From: Helicobacter macacae MIT 99-5501
GTDB lineage: Bacteria > Campylobacterota > Campylobacteria > Campylobacterales > Helicobacteraceae
Direction: 5' to 3'
Length of the DNA stretch: 64,000 nt
NCBI RefSeq assembly: GCF_000507845.1
Contig: NZ_KI669454.1
Location: 782,604-846,603 of the forward strand
Notes under the pieces: model-generated
Database searches by the model: none
What the model saw: the letters and a program-made list of their open reading frames with translations, nothing else
Told to the model about the DNA's origin: nothing
Made by a program: the position numbers and the translations under genes
Part shown: positions 9,087-17,653 of the stretch, piece after piece
How the letters are laid out: each line of letters begins with the position of its first letter
How positions within the stretch are numbered: position 1 is the stretch's first letter

Positions 9087-9551
9087 ATGAATAATTACAA
9101 CAAAGAAAAAGTGCTATCCTGCTTACATTTAATACAAGACCATATAAAACAAATAGAGGAAATAGTTGAAACGCATAGAGATATAATAATGAGAGAGCAT
9201 CTTTCGGATTATTGCAAATGGGATAATCCACCTAATAATACGAGAGAAATATATAATGGAATAGAGCCAAAAATAGGTGTGTTAGTAAAAAATCAGCTAA
9301 AAAATATCCTTGAGCAAAGGTGGTGGAGCGAGCAAGAGTTTTTAGATTTTTTTGATGAATCATACTCAAAAACTACATTTGGTATAAACTATCCCTTGCT
9401 TTCTTTGTATAGATTTGATGACAAACTATACCCACGCTACTACAAATACCCCCTATTAGTCAATGCTAAAGAGTGCTATTTGTGCTCACAATGGTTTGAA
9501 GGTAGCAGAGAAATGGTTTTGGATTTTCTTAAGCAGTATGAAAATCTCTAA
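9087..9551 (+). CDS. Hypothetical protein, 154 residues
   Basis: AAAAGGAGTAAAA precedes the ATG, and the gene lies 11 bases after the pentapeptide gene, so it is very likely expressed with it. The protein is soluble, with a helical N terminus, an aromatic- and Trp-rich middle ('QRWWSEQEFLDFFDES') and four cysteines, two of them in 'AKECYLCSQWF'. No signal peptide or membrane segment is visible. I do not recognise the family. Confidence 0.65.
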   Translation: MNNYNKEKVLSCLHLIQDHIKQIEEIVETHRDIIMREHLSDYCKWDNPPNNTREIYNGIEPKIGVLVKNQLKNILEQRWWSEQEFLDFFDESYSKTTFGINYPLLSLYRFDDKLYPRYYKYPLLVNAKECYLCSQWFEGSREMVLDFLKQYENL

Positions 9552-9587
9552 ACAAACTTTATAAAAAATCTAAAAAGGAGTAAGGCA

Positions 9588-10451
9588 ATGAAAAGATTGG
9601 TGCTAATGTTTGGGATTTTGGCAGGTGTGGCGAGTGTAGGGGAGTGCATTGAAGCCGAGAACAAAATATCTGCTGAATATATTGTAGGATGTATAGCTGA
9701 AGAGTATAATAAATGCCAAAAAATTGTGAATAGTGGTGGTATCCCACCTGCTTATGAATGTGAAAAGTCAAATATGTGTACATTTGGAGCTATCGCTTTT
9801 AAAGTTTTAGGCGACAAAGATAAAGAAGCACAATATGCCGAAAAAATTATAAGCCTAAGTCCTGCTTTGTTGCAAAGAGATTTGGTTGTAATTGCTATTA
9901 GAGACATTGATGCTAACATAGCACAATCAATTTTGGGTGGGACATATTTCAGGTTAGTTGAATATTATCGAGCAAAAAATGATGGAGAAAATTTTGTGAG
10001 GATAGCAGCAGAAGGATGCGGTAAAGTAGTTGGAATGTCTGAGGAGTATTTGCCATTCTTATGCAATTGGACAGGAGTTGTGCTATCAGAAGCGAAAATG
10101 TATCACGAAGCACAAGCACTTTTTAAAAAAGTATGTGATTTGAATCTTAAGTCAAAATTTTCAGAGATGCTTAGCAGTTCAGGGGATGGTTGCTTTCTTT
10201 TAGCTTCTTTATATATGGAAGGCAAAGGTGTGCGACAGGACTATGTAAAAAAGGCAGAATTACTTAAAAAAGGCTGCGATTTGGATTCATCTATAAGCTG
10301 TGGAGCACTAGGTGAGTCATATCTAAAAGGACAAGGGGTTGTAAAAAATCATTCAATAGCAAAAAGATTTTTTGGTAAGGGTTGTGATTTGGGTAGCCAA
10401 GAAGCGTGCAATGAATACAGAAAATTAAATCAAACAGGGGGTGTGCAGTAG
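9588..10451 (+). CDS. Sel1-like repeat (Hcp-like) secreted protein 2
   Basis: 287 residues starting after AAAAGGAGTAAGGCA. The signal peptide is 'KRLVLMFGILAGVASVGECIEA'. The N-terminal half is divergent, with cysteines but no clear repeats. The C-terminal half has repeats such as 'CFLLASLYMEGKGVRQDYVKKAELLKKGCD' and 'CGALGESYLKGQGVVKNHSIAKRFFGKGCD'. The ending 'CNEYRKLNQTGGVQ' resembles that of Sel1 protein 1, which suggests local duplication followed by divergence. Confidence 0.75.
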   Translation: MKRLVLMFGILAGVASVGECIEAENKISAEYIVGCIAEEYNKCQKIVNSGGIPPAYECEKSNMCTFGAIAFKVLGDKDKEAQYAEKIISLSPALLQRDLVVIAIRDIDANIAQSILGGTYFRLVEYYRAKNDGENFVRIAAEGCGKVVGMSEEYLPFLCNWTGVVLSEAKMYHEAQALFKKVCDLNLKSKFSEMLSSSGDGCFLLASLYMEGKGVRQDYVKKAELLKKGCDLDSSISCGALGESYLKGQGVVKNHSIAKRFFGKGCDLGSQEACNEYRKLNQTGGVQ

Positions 10452-10512
10452 CGACAAAGCCATAAAGTCTAAAAATAATCTAGCCCTTAAAAATATACAA
10501 AAAAAGATACAA

Positions 10513-11103
10513 ATGAACACAATGCAAAAACTTCTACTAATCATCATAGAACAAGTAAAAGATTTTGTTTATTATATAAGAGATATGATGATATTTTTTG
10601 CTTGCATTGCTGGGCTACTTGTGGTTTTGGCAGTTGGTATCGGGGTTTTGTGCTTTGTGCTATTTCCTAGGACGAGCATTTCTTATGCGGCGTATTATGC
10701 GGGGGAGTTTTGGGAAAATATGCGCTATGAAGCACTGCAAGAAGCGCAAGCAGAATATGAAGCGGTGTTTTTGGAGCTAGTGGAGTCATATCAGGTGTAT
10801 GAGGATACATTCGCTAGAGTAGAGGAAGTCTCAAAGAAATATAGCCTAAGAAATCAAGCCATAAAAGAAGCGGTGGGTAAAGCAAATAGCCTAATAGCCG
10901 AGTTTGAAGCTAAGCAGCAAGAAGCAAAAGAAGCCTTTGAATACGCGCAGGGGCAAATCCACACTGACAAAGAAGCGGTGCACTCCTACACGGCACAGCT
11001 AGAGCAAGTCCTGCAAGCACAGCAAAAAGCTATATACGCCCTGCAAGAATACATACAAATCCAAACCCTAGAATCCCTACAAGCAAAAAATAAACGCAAA
11101 TAA
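10513..11103 (+). CDS. Membrane-anchored coiled-coil protein
   Basis: One transmembrane segment (residues about 27-50, 'FFACIAGLLVVLAVGIGVLCFVLF') is followed by about 140 residues of Glu/Gln/Ala-rich alpha-helical coiled coil and a short basic end. The start is uncertain. The frame reaches back to a GTG at 10441, which overlaps the previous gene but sits directly on a purine run with too little spacing. ATG 10513 (or 10522) is preferred, although its binding site is weak. The topology predicts a cytoplasmic N terminus and a periplasmic rod, or the reverse. Function unknown. Confidence 0.6.
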   Translation: MNTMQKLLLIIIEQVKDFVYYIRDMMIFFACIAGLLVVLAVGIGVLCFVLFPRTSISYAAYYAGEFWENMRYEALQEAQAEYEAVFLELVESYQVYEDTFARVEEVSKKYSLRNQAIKEAVGKANSLIAEFEAKQQEAKEAFEYAQGQIHTDKEAVHSYTAQLEQVLQAQQKAIYALQEYIQIQTLESLQAKNKRK

Positions 11104-11162
11104 TAACGATATAGCCAAGAGAGAAACATAGATATATATAGAGAGATAAAGAGGTGGGAAAT

Positions 11163-11852
11163 ATGACAAAGACAACTCTAGCAAAATCAATGCTTCATTT
11201 CGTATTTGGACTTTGTATGTGTGCTTGTATCCTAAAAGCGATAAATGATGAGGAGTGGGAAGCAGCCTATAATCTCTGCACACAAGATAGGCAAGCACAA
11301 GCCTGCTTGCTACTCATAGAGCAAGGGCTAGATAGCGTAGATGAGTGTGAGGAAGCGTGCAATGAGATAGGGACTATCTATCATAGCGTAGGAAGTGATG
11401 CGGGCAAGATAATCGCTACGAAATACTACGCAAAAGCCGCCCTAAAAGGCAATGTGCTAAGCGTGTATAACATAGGTATGATATTTTATGAGCTAAAGGA
11501 GTATGGCAAAGCTAGGGAGTATTTCTCACTTGCGTGTGATAGTGGGTTTGCTAAGGCTTGCAACAATCTAGGTGTGCTATATCGTGGTGGGTTTGGCGTA
11601 GCGCAAGACTTGGCAAAGGCAAAATCTCTCTATGCAAAGGCGTGCGATGGTAGAGAGCCACTAGGCTGCTACAATCTGGCGTTTATGTATGCCTTTGGTA
11701 TAGGGGTAAATCAAAATATGCCACTAGCAAGGAGCTACTTTGGCAAGGCGTGTGATTTGGGAAGCGTGGAATCTTGCGAGATGAATGCTGACACGCTACA
11801 AAGAGAGGATTTGCAAAGATTTGAGAAAGAAGATAGAGGGTTTGAGATTTAG
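11163..11852 (+). CDS. Sel1-like repeat (Hcp-like) secreted protein 3
   Basis: Start at ATG 11163, with AAGAGG eight bases upstream; a GTG at 11154 would sit directly on that site. About 229 residues. The signal sequence is hydrophobic and cysteine-rich ('FVFGLCMCACILKA') and might be lipoprotein-like, but I see no clean lipobox. Cysteine-paired Sel1 repeats follow ('ACNNLGVLYRGGFGVAQDLAKAKSLYAKACD', 'GCYNLAFMYAFGIGVNQN', 'SYFGKACDLGS'). The C terminus is charged. It is the last gene of the accessory cluster. Confidence 0.75.
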   Translation: MTKTTLAKSMLHFVFGLCMCACILKAINDEEWEAAYNLCTQDRQAQACLLLIEQGLDSVDECEEACNEIGTIYHSVGSDAGKIIATKYYAKAALKGNVLSVYNIGMIFYELKEYGKAREYFSLACDSGFAKACNNLGVLYRGGFGVAQDLAKAKSLYAKACDGREPLGCYNLAFMYAFGIGVNQNMPLARSYFGKACDLGSVESCEMNADTLQREDLQRFEKEDRGFEI

Positions 11853-12347
11853 GGGGATTTTGGTGGGGGTTGTTTTTTTGTGGGTTTTTTGGGTTTTTGT
11901 GTTTTTGTGTGCGTGGTTTTTTTGTTTTGTTTTGAGTGATTTTGGGTGGTTTGCGCGTGCTTGTAAGTGTTTGTAAATTTTGTGCTCGTTTGTAGATTTG
12001 GGTGCGTTTGTAAGTGTTTGGCTTTTTGCGCGTTTGAGGGCTTGCGGTGTTTGGGTTTTTTGTGTGATTTTGGTTTGTGTGATTTTTTGGCTTGGCTTGC
12101 ATAAAAAACAATTTTTGCATTACTTAAGCCAAATACTTGTCATACTTAAGCGAGCGCGAAATATCTCAATGCAAATTTGTCATATTGGGGTTTCGCAAGA
12201 AACCGAAATATATCCAAATGACTTTACGCATTTGCGTTTTAATTTTCTGGATACTTAATTTACATTTAAGTATGGCAAATGCTTCGAGTTTATGGGGAGG
12301 CTTCTTAAAACCAATTCCCTTAGCGCGATGATTTGTGTGTGGAATGG
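11853..12347. repeat. Gene-free tract with type C repeats
   Basis: 11853-12110 is a T/G-rich stretch with no gene. 12125-12260 holds type C repeats (cttgtcatac..., then aaatatctc; tttgtcatattgggg..., then gaaatatatcc). A fragment of a type A element (cttagcgcgatg) lies near 12317-12330. I see no RNA gene. Confidence 0.55.
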
Positions 12348-12353
12348 TATAAT
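12348..12353 (+). promoter_or_regulatory. Putative -10 box TATAAT
   Basis: TATAAT with a preceding TGG-T context, 117 bases before the DUF779 gene; the likely promoter for that gene. Confidence 0.5.
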
Positions 12354-12469
12354 GTGCTATACTTAAGGGTTTTGTAATCTAGATTTTTACTAGATTTTAC
12401 AATCAAAGCGCACAAAGCACAAAAATCTAAAGATAAAAATCAAAAAAATCCAAAAATCAAAGGATAAAA

Positions 12470-12928
12470 ATGGCGCAAAATCCCCCAAAATCTAATCAAA
12501 ACCTTAATCAAGATTCTAGTCAAACTCCTCCCAAGCGCGTCATCGCCACGCAAGAAGCACTAGCACTTATCTCTCGCCTGACACAAGAAAACAACCAAGA
12601 ACATAACCAAGAAACTAAAAACGCCGACAAACAAAGTAGCCAAATCATATTTGTCCAAAGCGGTGGCTGCTGTGAGGGAAGCGTGCCGATATGCACACTA
12701 AGAAGTGATTTTGCGCTTGGGGAGGCTGACATACTCATAGGTAATATCGGGGGAGCAGACTTCTATCTACACCAAAGTATGCTAGAGTATTACAAAAGCA
12801 CACAGCTCATCATAGACGCAAAAGAGGGATTTGGCAGTGAATACTCACTAGAATACGGCAGTGGCTGGAAGTTTGAGCTATCTCTTAGGCTATTTGGCGA
12901 TGAGGAAATCGCACTGCTTGAACAATAA
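12470..12928 (+). CDS. DUF779 family protein
   Basis: 152 residues, start after AAAGGATAAAA. The first 45-60 residues are a Gln/Asn-rich, poorly conserved extension. The core 'IFVQSGGCCEGSVPICTLR..F..GEADILIGNIGGADFYL' and 'ID..EGFGSEYSLEYGSGWKFELS' match the DUF779 family, whose hallmark is the SGGCC motif. In other bacteria these genes often sit near aldehyde dehydrogenases. There is none here, so the function is open; cysteine or metal chemistry is possible from the CC pair. Confidence 0.8.
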   Translation: MAQNPPKSNQNLNQDSSQTPPKRVIATQEALALISRLTQENNQEHNQETKNADKQSSQIIFVQSGGCCEGSVPICTLRSDFALGEADILIGNIGGADFYLHQSMLEYYKSTQLIIDAKEGFGSEYSLEYGSGWKFELSLRLFGDEEIALLEQ

Positions 12929-13082
12929 TTTTGCAAAGATTTTGTAAATCTTTTTGGCTTAGCGTGGTTTTTAGCAAGGCTTTTTAGCGAAGTTTTGGCG
13001 TGGCTTTTTTTAGCAGTGCTTTTTAGCCACACCAAAACTACGCACTGCTTTGTGTTAGCGCATAGTGCTACTTGCATAGCTA

Positions 13083-14255
13083 CTACTGCATAGTTTCCCT
13101 TACCTCCGCATCAAGCATAGCTATGCTTTCATATTCGCTTAAGTCCTTGCTCTCACTCTCAAATCGCTCTAGCGCACCAAAAACAATCCTAGCTATCTCG
13201 CCAAAAGCTATCTCATCGCGCAAAAATTTAGAAATCGCCACCTCATTTGCAGCATTTACCACCACGCCTAATTTTGGGTTTTCTAGCAGTGTGTCTTTTA
13301 GCTCCCATAGCGGATAGCGCACGCACTCGATATTCTCAAAGCACAAAGCCCCTAGCGCACTCAAATCAAGCGAATCTAGGATTTTATTAGAGCGTGCTTT
13401 TGAGCTATCTAGGGCATAAGCTATGGGTAGCGACATATCAGGCAGGGCAAAATGCGCTGTGGTGCTACCATCTATGAATTCTACAAGCGCGTGGATACTC
13501 GAGCTACGCTCGATAACAGCATTCACTTCCTTGCACCCAAAAAGCCAATACGCCTCAAGCACTTCAAATAGCTTGTTTGCCATACTTGCAGAATCTATGG
13601 TGATTTTTTGCCCCATTTGCCAATTTGGATGCTTGAGGGCTTGCGCTTTTGTGGCGCAAGGGATAGATTCTAGCTCCATATCGCGAAACGCCCCACCACT
13701 TGCGGTGATGATAAGCCTTTTGATATGTTGGGGTTGATTATCTGCGCTTTGATTACCCTCACTTTGATTCTCAATGCCTTGATTGCTCAAACTTTGGCTA
13801 CTTTGGCTAGCACTATGCGGATTGTTTAGTAAATACCACAGTCCAAAATGCTCGCTATCAATAGGTGTAATCGCACTTCTATCAAGTAGCCAGCCACCAG
13901 CAACTAGAGATTCTTTGTTTGCTAGGGCGAGTTTTTTGCCACATTTTTGAGCGTGAAGCGATGGCAGTAGCCCCGCAAAGCCCACAATCCCATTTAGCAC
14001 AAACCCACTCTCACACCCCTCTATCATCTCACACATTCCGCTCTGCCCCACAAACACTTGCGCACCTTGTGGCTCTAATTTGTCTAAATCCTCCTTAAAA
14101 GCAATGGCGACTTTTTTTGGCTTGTATCGTGCGATTTGGGAATTTAGCAAGCTGATATTTCGCCCTGCTGCTATCGCCTCTATGCGCTTGCCAAACTTGC
14201 AAGCAATCTCCAAAGCACGCACACCTATCGTGCCCGTGCTTCCTAGTATAATCAT
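13083..14255 (-). CDS. dxr: 1-deoxy-D-xylulose 5-phosphate reductoisomerase
   Basis: Converts DXP to MEP with NADPH, the committed step of the MEP isoprenoid pathway, in the cytoplasm. 390 residues. The N-terminal NADPH fold begins 'MIILGSTGTIGVRALEIA'. Catalytic and metal-site motifs are 'LANKESLVAGG', 'TPIDSEHF', 'ASGGAF' and 'PNWQMGQKITIDSASMANK'. An insert near residues 150-175 is Ser/Gln/Asn-rich. It starts 10 bases after the cdsA stop with AAGG in the gap, so the two form an operon (cdsA-dxr), an arrangement common in Epsilonproteobacteria. Confidence 0.95.
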   Translation of the reverse strand: MIILGSTGTIGVRALEIACKFGKRIEAIAAGRNISLLNSQIARYKPKKVAIAFKEDLDKLEPQGAQVFVGQSGMCEMIEGCESGFVLNGIVGFAGLLPSLHAQKCGKKLALANKESLVAGGWLLDRSAITPIDSEHFGLWYLLNNPHSASQSSQSLSNQGIENQSEGNQSADNQPQHIKRLIITASGGAFRDMELESIPCATKAQALKHPNWQMGQKITIDSASMANKLFEVLEAYWLFGCKEVNAVIERSSSIHALVEFIDGSTTAHFALPDMSLPIAYALDSSKARSNKILDSLDLSALGALCFENIECVRYPLWELKDTLLENPKLGVVVNAANEVAISKFLRDEIAFGEIARIVFGALERFESESKDLSEYESIAMLDAEVRETMQ

Positions 14256-14265
14256 CTATGAAACC

Positions 14266-15081
14266 TTACAATGTCCCAAAAAGCGCAGGGCTTATACTAT
14301 CCCCCCCAAGCAAAAACGACAGCGCGAAATACATACCAATCGCCCCAAACAGCAATGCGTCAAGCCTATCCAAAATCCCTCCGTGTCCGGGCAAAATACT
14401 CCCAGAATCTTTTACGCCCGCCATTCGCTTCAAATAGCTCTCATACAAATCCCCAAACACTCCACAAACCCCCACAAGCACACTAAGCAAAATACACACA
14501 AAAAAATTCACACCCAATGCCCAAATCCCAACGACACTCCCCACCACCACACAAAACGCAAGCCCGATAATCACGCCTTCAATGGTTTTTTTGGGCGAAG
14601 TGGGGCTAAAGGGGGTTTTGCCAAACAATCTCCCACCAAAATACGCACCAATATCACACAAAGCCACGATGACAATAAGCCACAAAATGCCAGCCAAGCC
14701 AAAATCCTCATATATGCTATACAACGCCAAAAATGGAATACTAGGATAAATAAATGGCAAAATATTTTTGGGAGCAAGGGTTTGCTTAAAAGCGAGATAA
14801 GAAGACATAGCCATACACGCTGTGATACCGCAGATGACGGGGTTTGAACTAAAAAACGCACATATCCACACAAAAGTAGCGATGACATAGAGATATGCCT
14901 CATCATTGATATTATATAGATTTAGGCTTTCTTTAAATCCTAGCAAAAACAGCACTCCAAGAGTTGCCCACATAAGAAAGGAGTTGTTTATATACATTAG
15001 CAATGCCACAAATGCGATGAGTAGCGCACCTGTGATATAGCGTGCCTTGTCTTTTTTGAGCATTTCTATAAGATTAGACAT
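14266..15081 (-). CDS. cdsA: Phosphatidate cytidylyltransferase
   Basis: Makes CDP-diacylglycerol from phosphatidate and CTP, the entry to phospholipid headgroup synthesis, in the inner membrane. 271 residues with about eight hydrophobic segments. The CDS signature is complete near the C terminus: '[27 protein letters not shown]'. AAGGATATAA precedes the ATG. First gene of the cdsA-dxr operon. Confidence 0.93.
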   Translation of the reverse strand: MSNLIEMLKKDKARYITGALLIAFVALLMYINNSFLMWATLGVLFLLGFKESLNLYNINDEAYLYVIATFVWICAFFSSNPVICGITACMAMSSYLAFKQTLAPKNILPFIYPSIPFLALYSIYEDFGLAGILWLIVIVALCDIGAYFGGRLFGKTPFSPTSPKKTIEGVIIGLAFCVVVGSVVGIWALGVNFFVCILLSVLVGVCGVFGDLYESYLKRMAGVKDSGSILPGHGGILDRLDALLFGAIGMYFALSFLLGGDSISPALFGTL

Positions 15082-15145
15082 TTATATCCTTAGGAATTTT
15101 GGTGTTTAGGATTTTGTGTTGCTAAAATTGCTAAAAAATCGTAGT

Positions 15146-15151
15146 ATTATA
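15146..15151 (-). promoter_or_regulatory. Putative -10 box for cdsA-dxr
   Basis: TATAAT on the minus strand, 65 bases before cdsA. The same AT-rich patch reads TATTAT on the plus strand (15145-15150), about 100 bases before nadE, so it may serve divergent promoters. Confidence 0.45.
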
Positions 15152-15247
15152 CCAAAGAAAATAAATAAGCGATAAAAGCAAAATCCACACACAACATAAA
15201 ATAATGCCGTGTCAAAAATAGTGTGTAAAAATCTAAAAGGAGTGCTT

Positions 15248-16279
15248 ATGAGAAAACCACCGCTAGCAAAACCACCGCGCAAAAATACAAAATCTACAAT
15301 TCCCAAAAATTCTACAAAATCTGCCAGCCACGAAAATGGCAAAATCACTATAAAACCAAATAAAAACCCACGCACAAAAAGTGTCCTAAAAAGTAAAAAA
15401 TATTATGAAAATTTCATAAAAAAAAGTGTGAGATTTTTGCAAAAAGAAGCAAAAAAGCGCGGTGCAGAAAACTTCGTAGTGGGGCTTAGTGGCGGGATAG
15501 ATTCTGCGGTGGTGGCTTGCCTTTGCAAAATGGCTACAAAAAAACAAATGAGAAAAAAGCAAATTATAAACAATCCAAAATCTACAAAGCCACAAGACGA
15601 CAAAACACCAAAAGCCGTTTTTACCCTCGCACTTCCCTCGCTTAGCTCAAGTGAAAAATCACTAGAGCACGCAAAAGAGCTAGCTACAACGCTTGATTTG
15701 CATCTAGAGATTTTGCCACTAGAGGACTATCAAAATGCCTTTTTGCAATCCCGCACAAATAGTGCTACCAAAAGCGACACGCAAAAAAAGCCATTGCCAC
15801 TTGAAATAGGCAATTTTTGTGCAAGGATTAGAATGGCACTTTTGTATGACTACTCTGCGCAAAAAAAGGCTATCGTCATCGGCACTAGCAACAAATCCGA
15901 GCTAATGCTTGGATATGGGACGATTTTTGGGGATTTGGCTTGCGCAATAAACCCTATCGGCTCTCTGTATAAAACCGAGATTTTTGCCCTAGCCAAAATC
16001 CTAAAAATCCCAGATTCTATCATCTCTAAGCCACCAAGCGCGGAGCTATACGCAGGACAAAGCGATGAAGCCGAGCTAGGTTTTAGCTATGATAAAATCG
16101 ACATTGTGCTAGAGGCGATATGTGAGAAATACGGGGATTTTAGAGAGGTAAAAAATTTCCAAAAAATCGACATAAAAACCTTGTGTGATAAAAATCCAAA
16201 AGGTATAGCCAAAATGGTAAAAAAGCGCGTAACCCAAAATCTATTTAAACGCACACTGCCCAAAATCTTTGTGCCCTAG
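15248..16279 (+). CDS. nadE: NH3-dependent NAD synthetase
   Basis: Amidates deamido-NAD to NAD+ with ATP and ammonia, the last step of NAD synthesis. The PP-loop motif 'VVGLSGGIDSAVVACLCK' and 'GTSNKSELMLGYGTIFGDLACAINPIGSLYKTEIF' are diagnostic. ATG 15248 is used because AAAAGGAGTGCTT lies before it. This gives about 343 residues, some 80 more than a typical ammonia-dependent enzyme. The excess is a basic Lys/Pro-rich N-terminal tail (about 60 residues) and a Lys-rich insert after the P-loop. No glutaminase domain is present, so it depends on free ammonia. Confidence 0.93.
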   Translation: MRKPPLAKPPRKNTKSTIPKNSTKSASHENGKITIKPNKNPRTKSVLKSKKYYENFIKKSVRFLQKEAKKRGAENFVVGLSGGIDSAVVACLCKMATKKQMRKKQIINNPKSTKPQDDKTPKAVFTLALPSLSSSEKSLEHAKELATTLDLHLEILPLEDYQNAFLQSRTNSATKSDTQKKPLPLEIGNFCARIRMALLYDYSAQKKAIVIGTSNKSELMLGYGTIFGDLACAINPIGSLYKTEIFALAKILKIPDSIISKPPSAELYAGQSDEAELGFSYDKIDIVLEAICEKYGDFREVKNFQKIDIKTLCDKNPKGIAKMVKKRVTQNLFKRTLPKIFVP

Positions 16280-16331
16280 ATTTTGCGAAAAATTTATCAC
16301 AAAATCTAGTAAAAATTTGCTTGGAAAAAAT

Positions 16332-17588
16332 ATGGAACAAAATTCCCCTCACAAAAAAATGCAAGATTTTAAAATGCAGGATTTTTTGGATAGCTATTTT
16401 TATAAACCAAATTTTTTTCAAAAAATCCTAGCCTTTGCTCTTTTGCCTATTAGTTTTGTGTATTGGTGTGTGGCGACTTGTAAGCGTAAGTTTTGGCGTT
16501 TGGGTGTTTTGGCGTTTGGTGGCAATGGCTTGCCTGCGGGTATTTTTGCAAAATTTTTTGGCACAAAAAATTTTGGAGTGCCTATCATTTCGGTAGGCAA
16601 TATCATCGCAGGTGGCAGTGGAAAAACACCTTTTATCATCTATCTAGCGCGGTTTTTGCTATCCAAATATTCACTCAAAATCTGCATAATCTCACGCGGA
16701 TATGGCAGAAATAGCAAAGGGCTTGTGTGGGTAGCAAGAGATGGGCAAATATGCGCTAGCGTGCAAGAAGCAGGCGATGAGCCCTACCTCATCGCAAAAA
16801 GTTTGATAGCCAAACAACATTTGCCACAAGACACACAAACCAAAAAAACCTCGCAAAACATATCCCTAATCGTTTGCGAAAATAGAGAAAAAGCCATAAC
16901 AGAAGCTATCAAAAATCAAGCAAAAATCATCTTGCTTGATGATGCTTTTAGATTTTGCTTTGATAAATTTGATATTATTTTGCGCCCTAGCAAAGAGCCG
17001 TATTTCGGGTTTTGTCTGCCAAGTGGGCTATATAGAGAATCTATCCGCGTCTATGACACATACACGCAAAAAAATGATGAGCAAAAAAAATGTCTGCAAA
17101 AAAACGCAGAACAAAAAAATATGTCAAAAAATATCACGCAAAAAATTTTGGCACAAAAACATTACCCTTTGGGAATCATACTCAAAGAGGGGGTAGATTT
17201 TGTGCGAAAAGTGCGCGTGGATAATCCTAGCTCCAAAATGCTCCTACTAACTGCGATAGCAAATCCATCTAGGCTAGAATCTTTTTTGCAAGACTACTCC
17301 CAAAACATACTAGGCAAAATCGCGCTAAAAGACCACGCTACCTTTGAAAAAGATGCGTGTGAGAAGTGGCTAAAATCTAGTGGTGCGACTTCTATCCTTA
17401 CCACGCAAAAGGACGAAGTCAAGCTAGAATCTTTTGGACTTCCACTTAGTGTTATGCAGCTAGATTTGGAGGTAAAAATAGAAGTGCTAGAGCCAATCAC
17501 AAACTACATAGATACGACTTTAGTCGCAACTTTGGATACAAATCCAAAGTTAGATACAGATTTAGACATAGATTTAGACGCAAAATAA
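16332..17588 (+). CDS. lpxK: Tetraacyldisaccharide 4'-kinase
   Basis: Phosphorylates the 4' position of the lipid A disaccharide precursor at the inner membrane. About 418 residues from ATG 16332; the frame reaches back into nadE (16269) without a binding site, and the site at 16332 is weak (GGAAAAAAT). Seen: an N-terminal membrane segment ('FALLPISFVYWCVATC'), then 'VISVGNIIAGGSGKTPFIIYLARFL' with the Walker A loop, 'IISRGYGR' and 'GDEPYLIA', all LpxK hallmarks. A Gln/Lys/Asn-rich insert (residues about 238-275) and a Asp/Thr-rich tail are species-specific. It begins 52 bases after nadE. Confidence 0.9.
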   Translation: MEQNSPHKKMQDFKMQDFLDSYFYKPNFFQKILAFALLPISFVYWCVATCKRKFWRLGVLAFGGNGLPAGIFAKFFGTKNFGVPIISVGNIIAGGSGKTPFIIYLARFLLSKYSLKICIISRGYGRNSKGLVWVARDGQICASVQEAGDEPYLIAKSLIAKQHLPQDTQTKKTSQNISLIVCENREKAITEAIKNQAKIILLDDAFRFCFDKFDIILRPSKEPYFGFCLPSGLYRESIRVYDTYTQKNDEQKKCLQKNAEQKNMSKNITQKILAQKHYPLGIILKEGVDFVRKVRVDNPSSKMLLLTAIANPSRLESFLQDYSQNILGKIALKDHATFEKDACEKWLKSSGATSILTTQKDEVKLESFGLPLSVMQLDLEVKIEVLEPITNYIDTTLVATLDTNPKLDTDLDIDLDAK

Positions 17589-17653
17589 AAAATTTTCGAT
17601 AAAAATATTTCGCTAGATTTTTGAAAACATAGCTTATTTTTTCTTTTTAGATT

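Noticed and set aside
11980-12331. Phe/Cys/Val-rich ORFs after Sel1 protein 3
   Set aside because: T/G-rich non-coding sequence and type C repeats; no binding sites.
12970-13035. Possible terminator between the DUF779 gene and dxr (GTGGCT...AGCCAC)
   Set aside because: Only a six-base stem with a long loop; not convincing.
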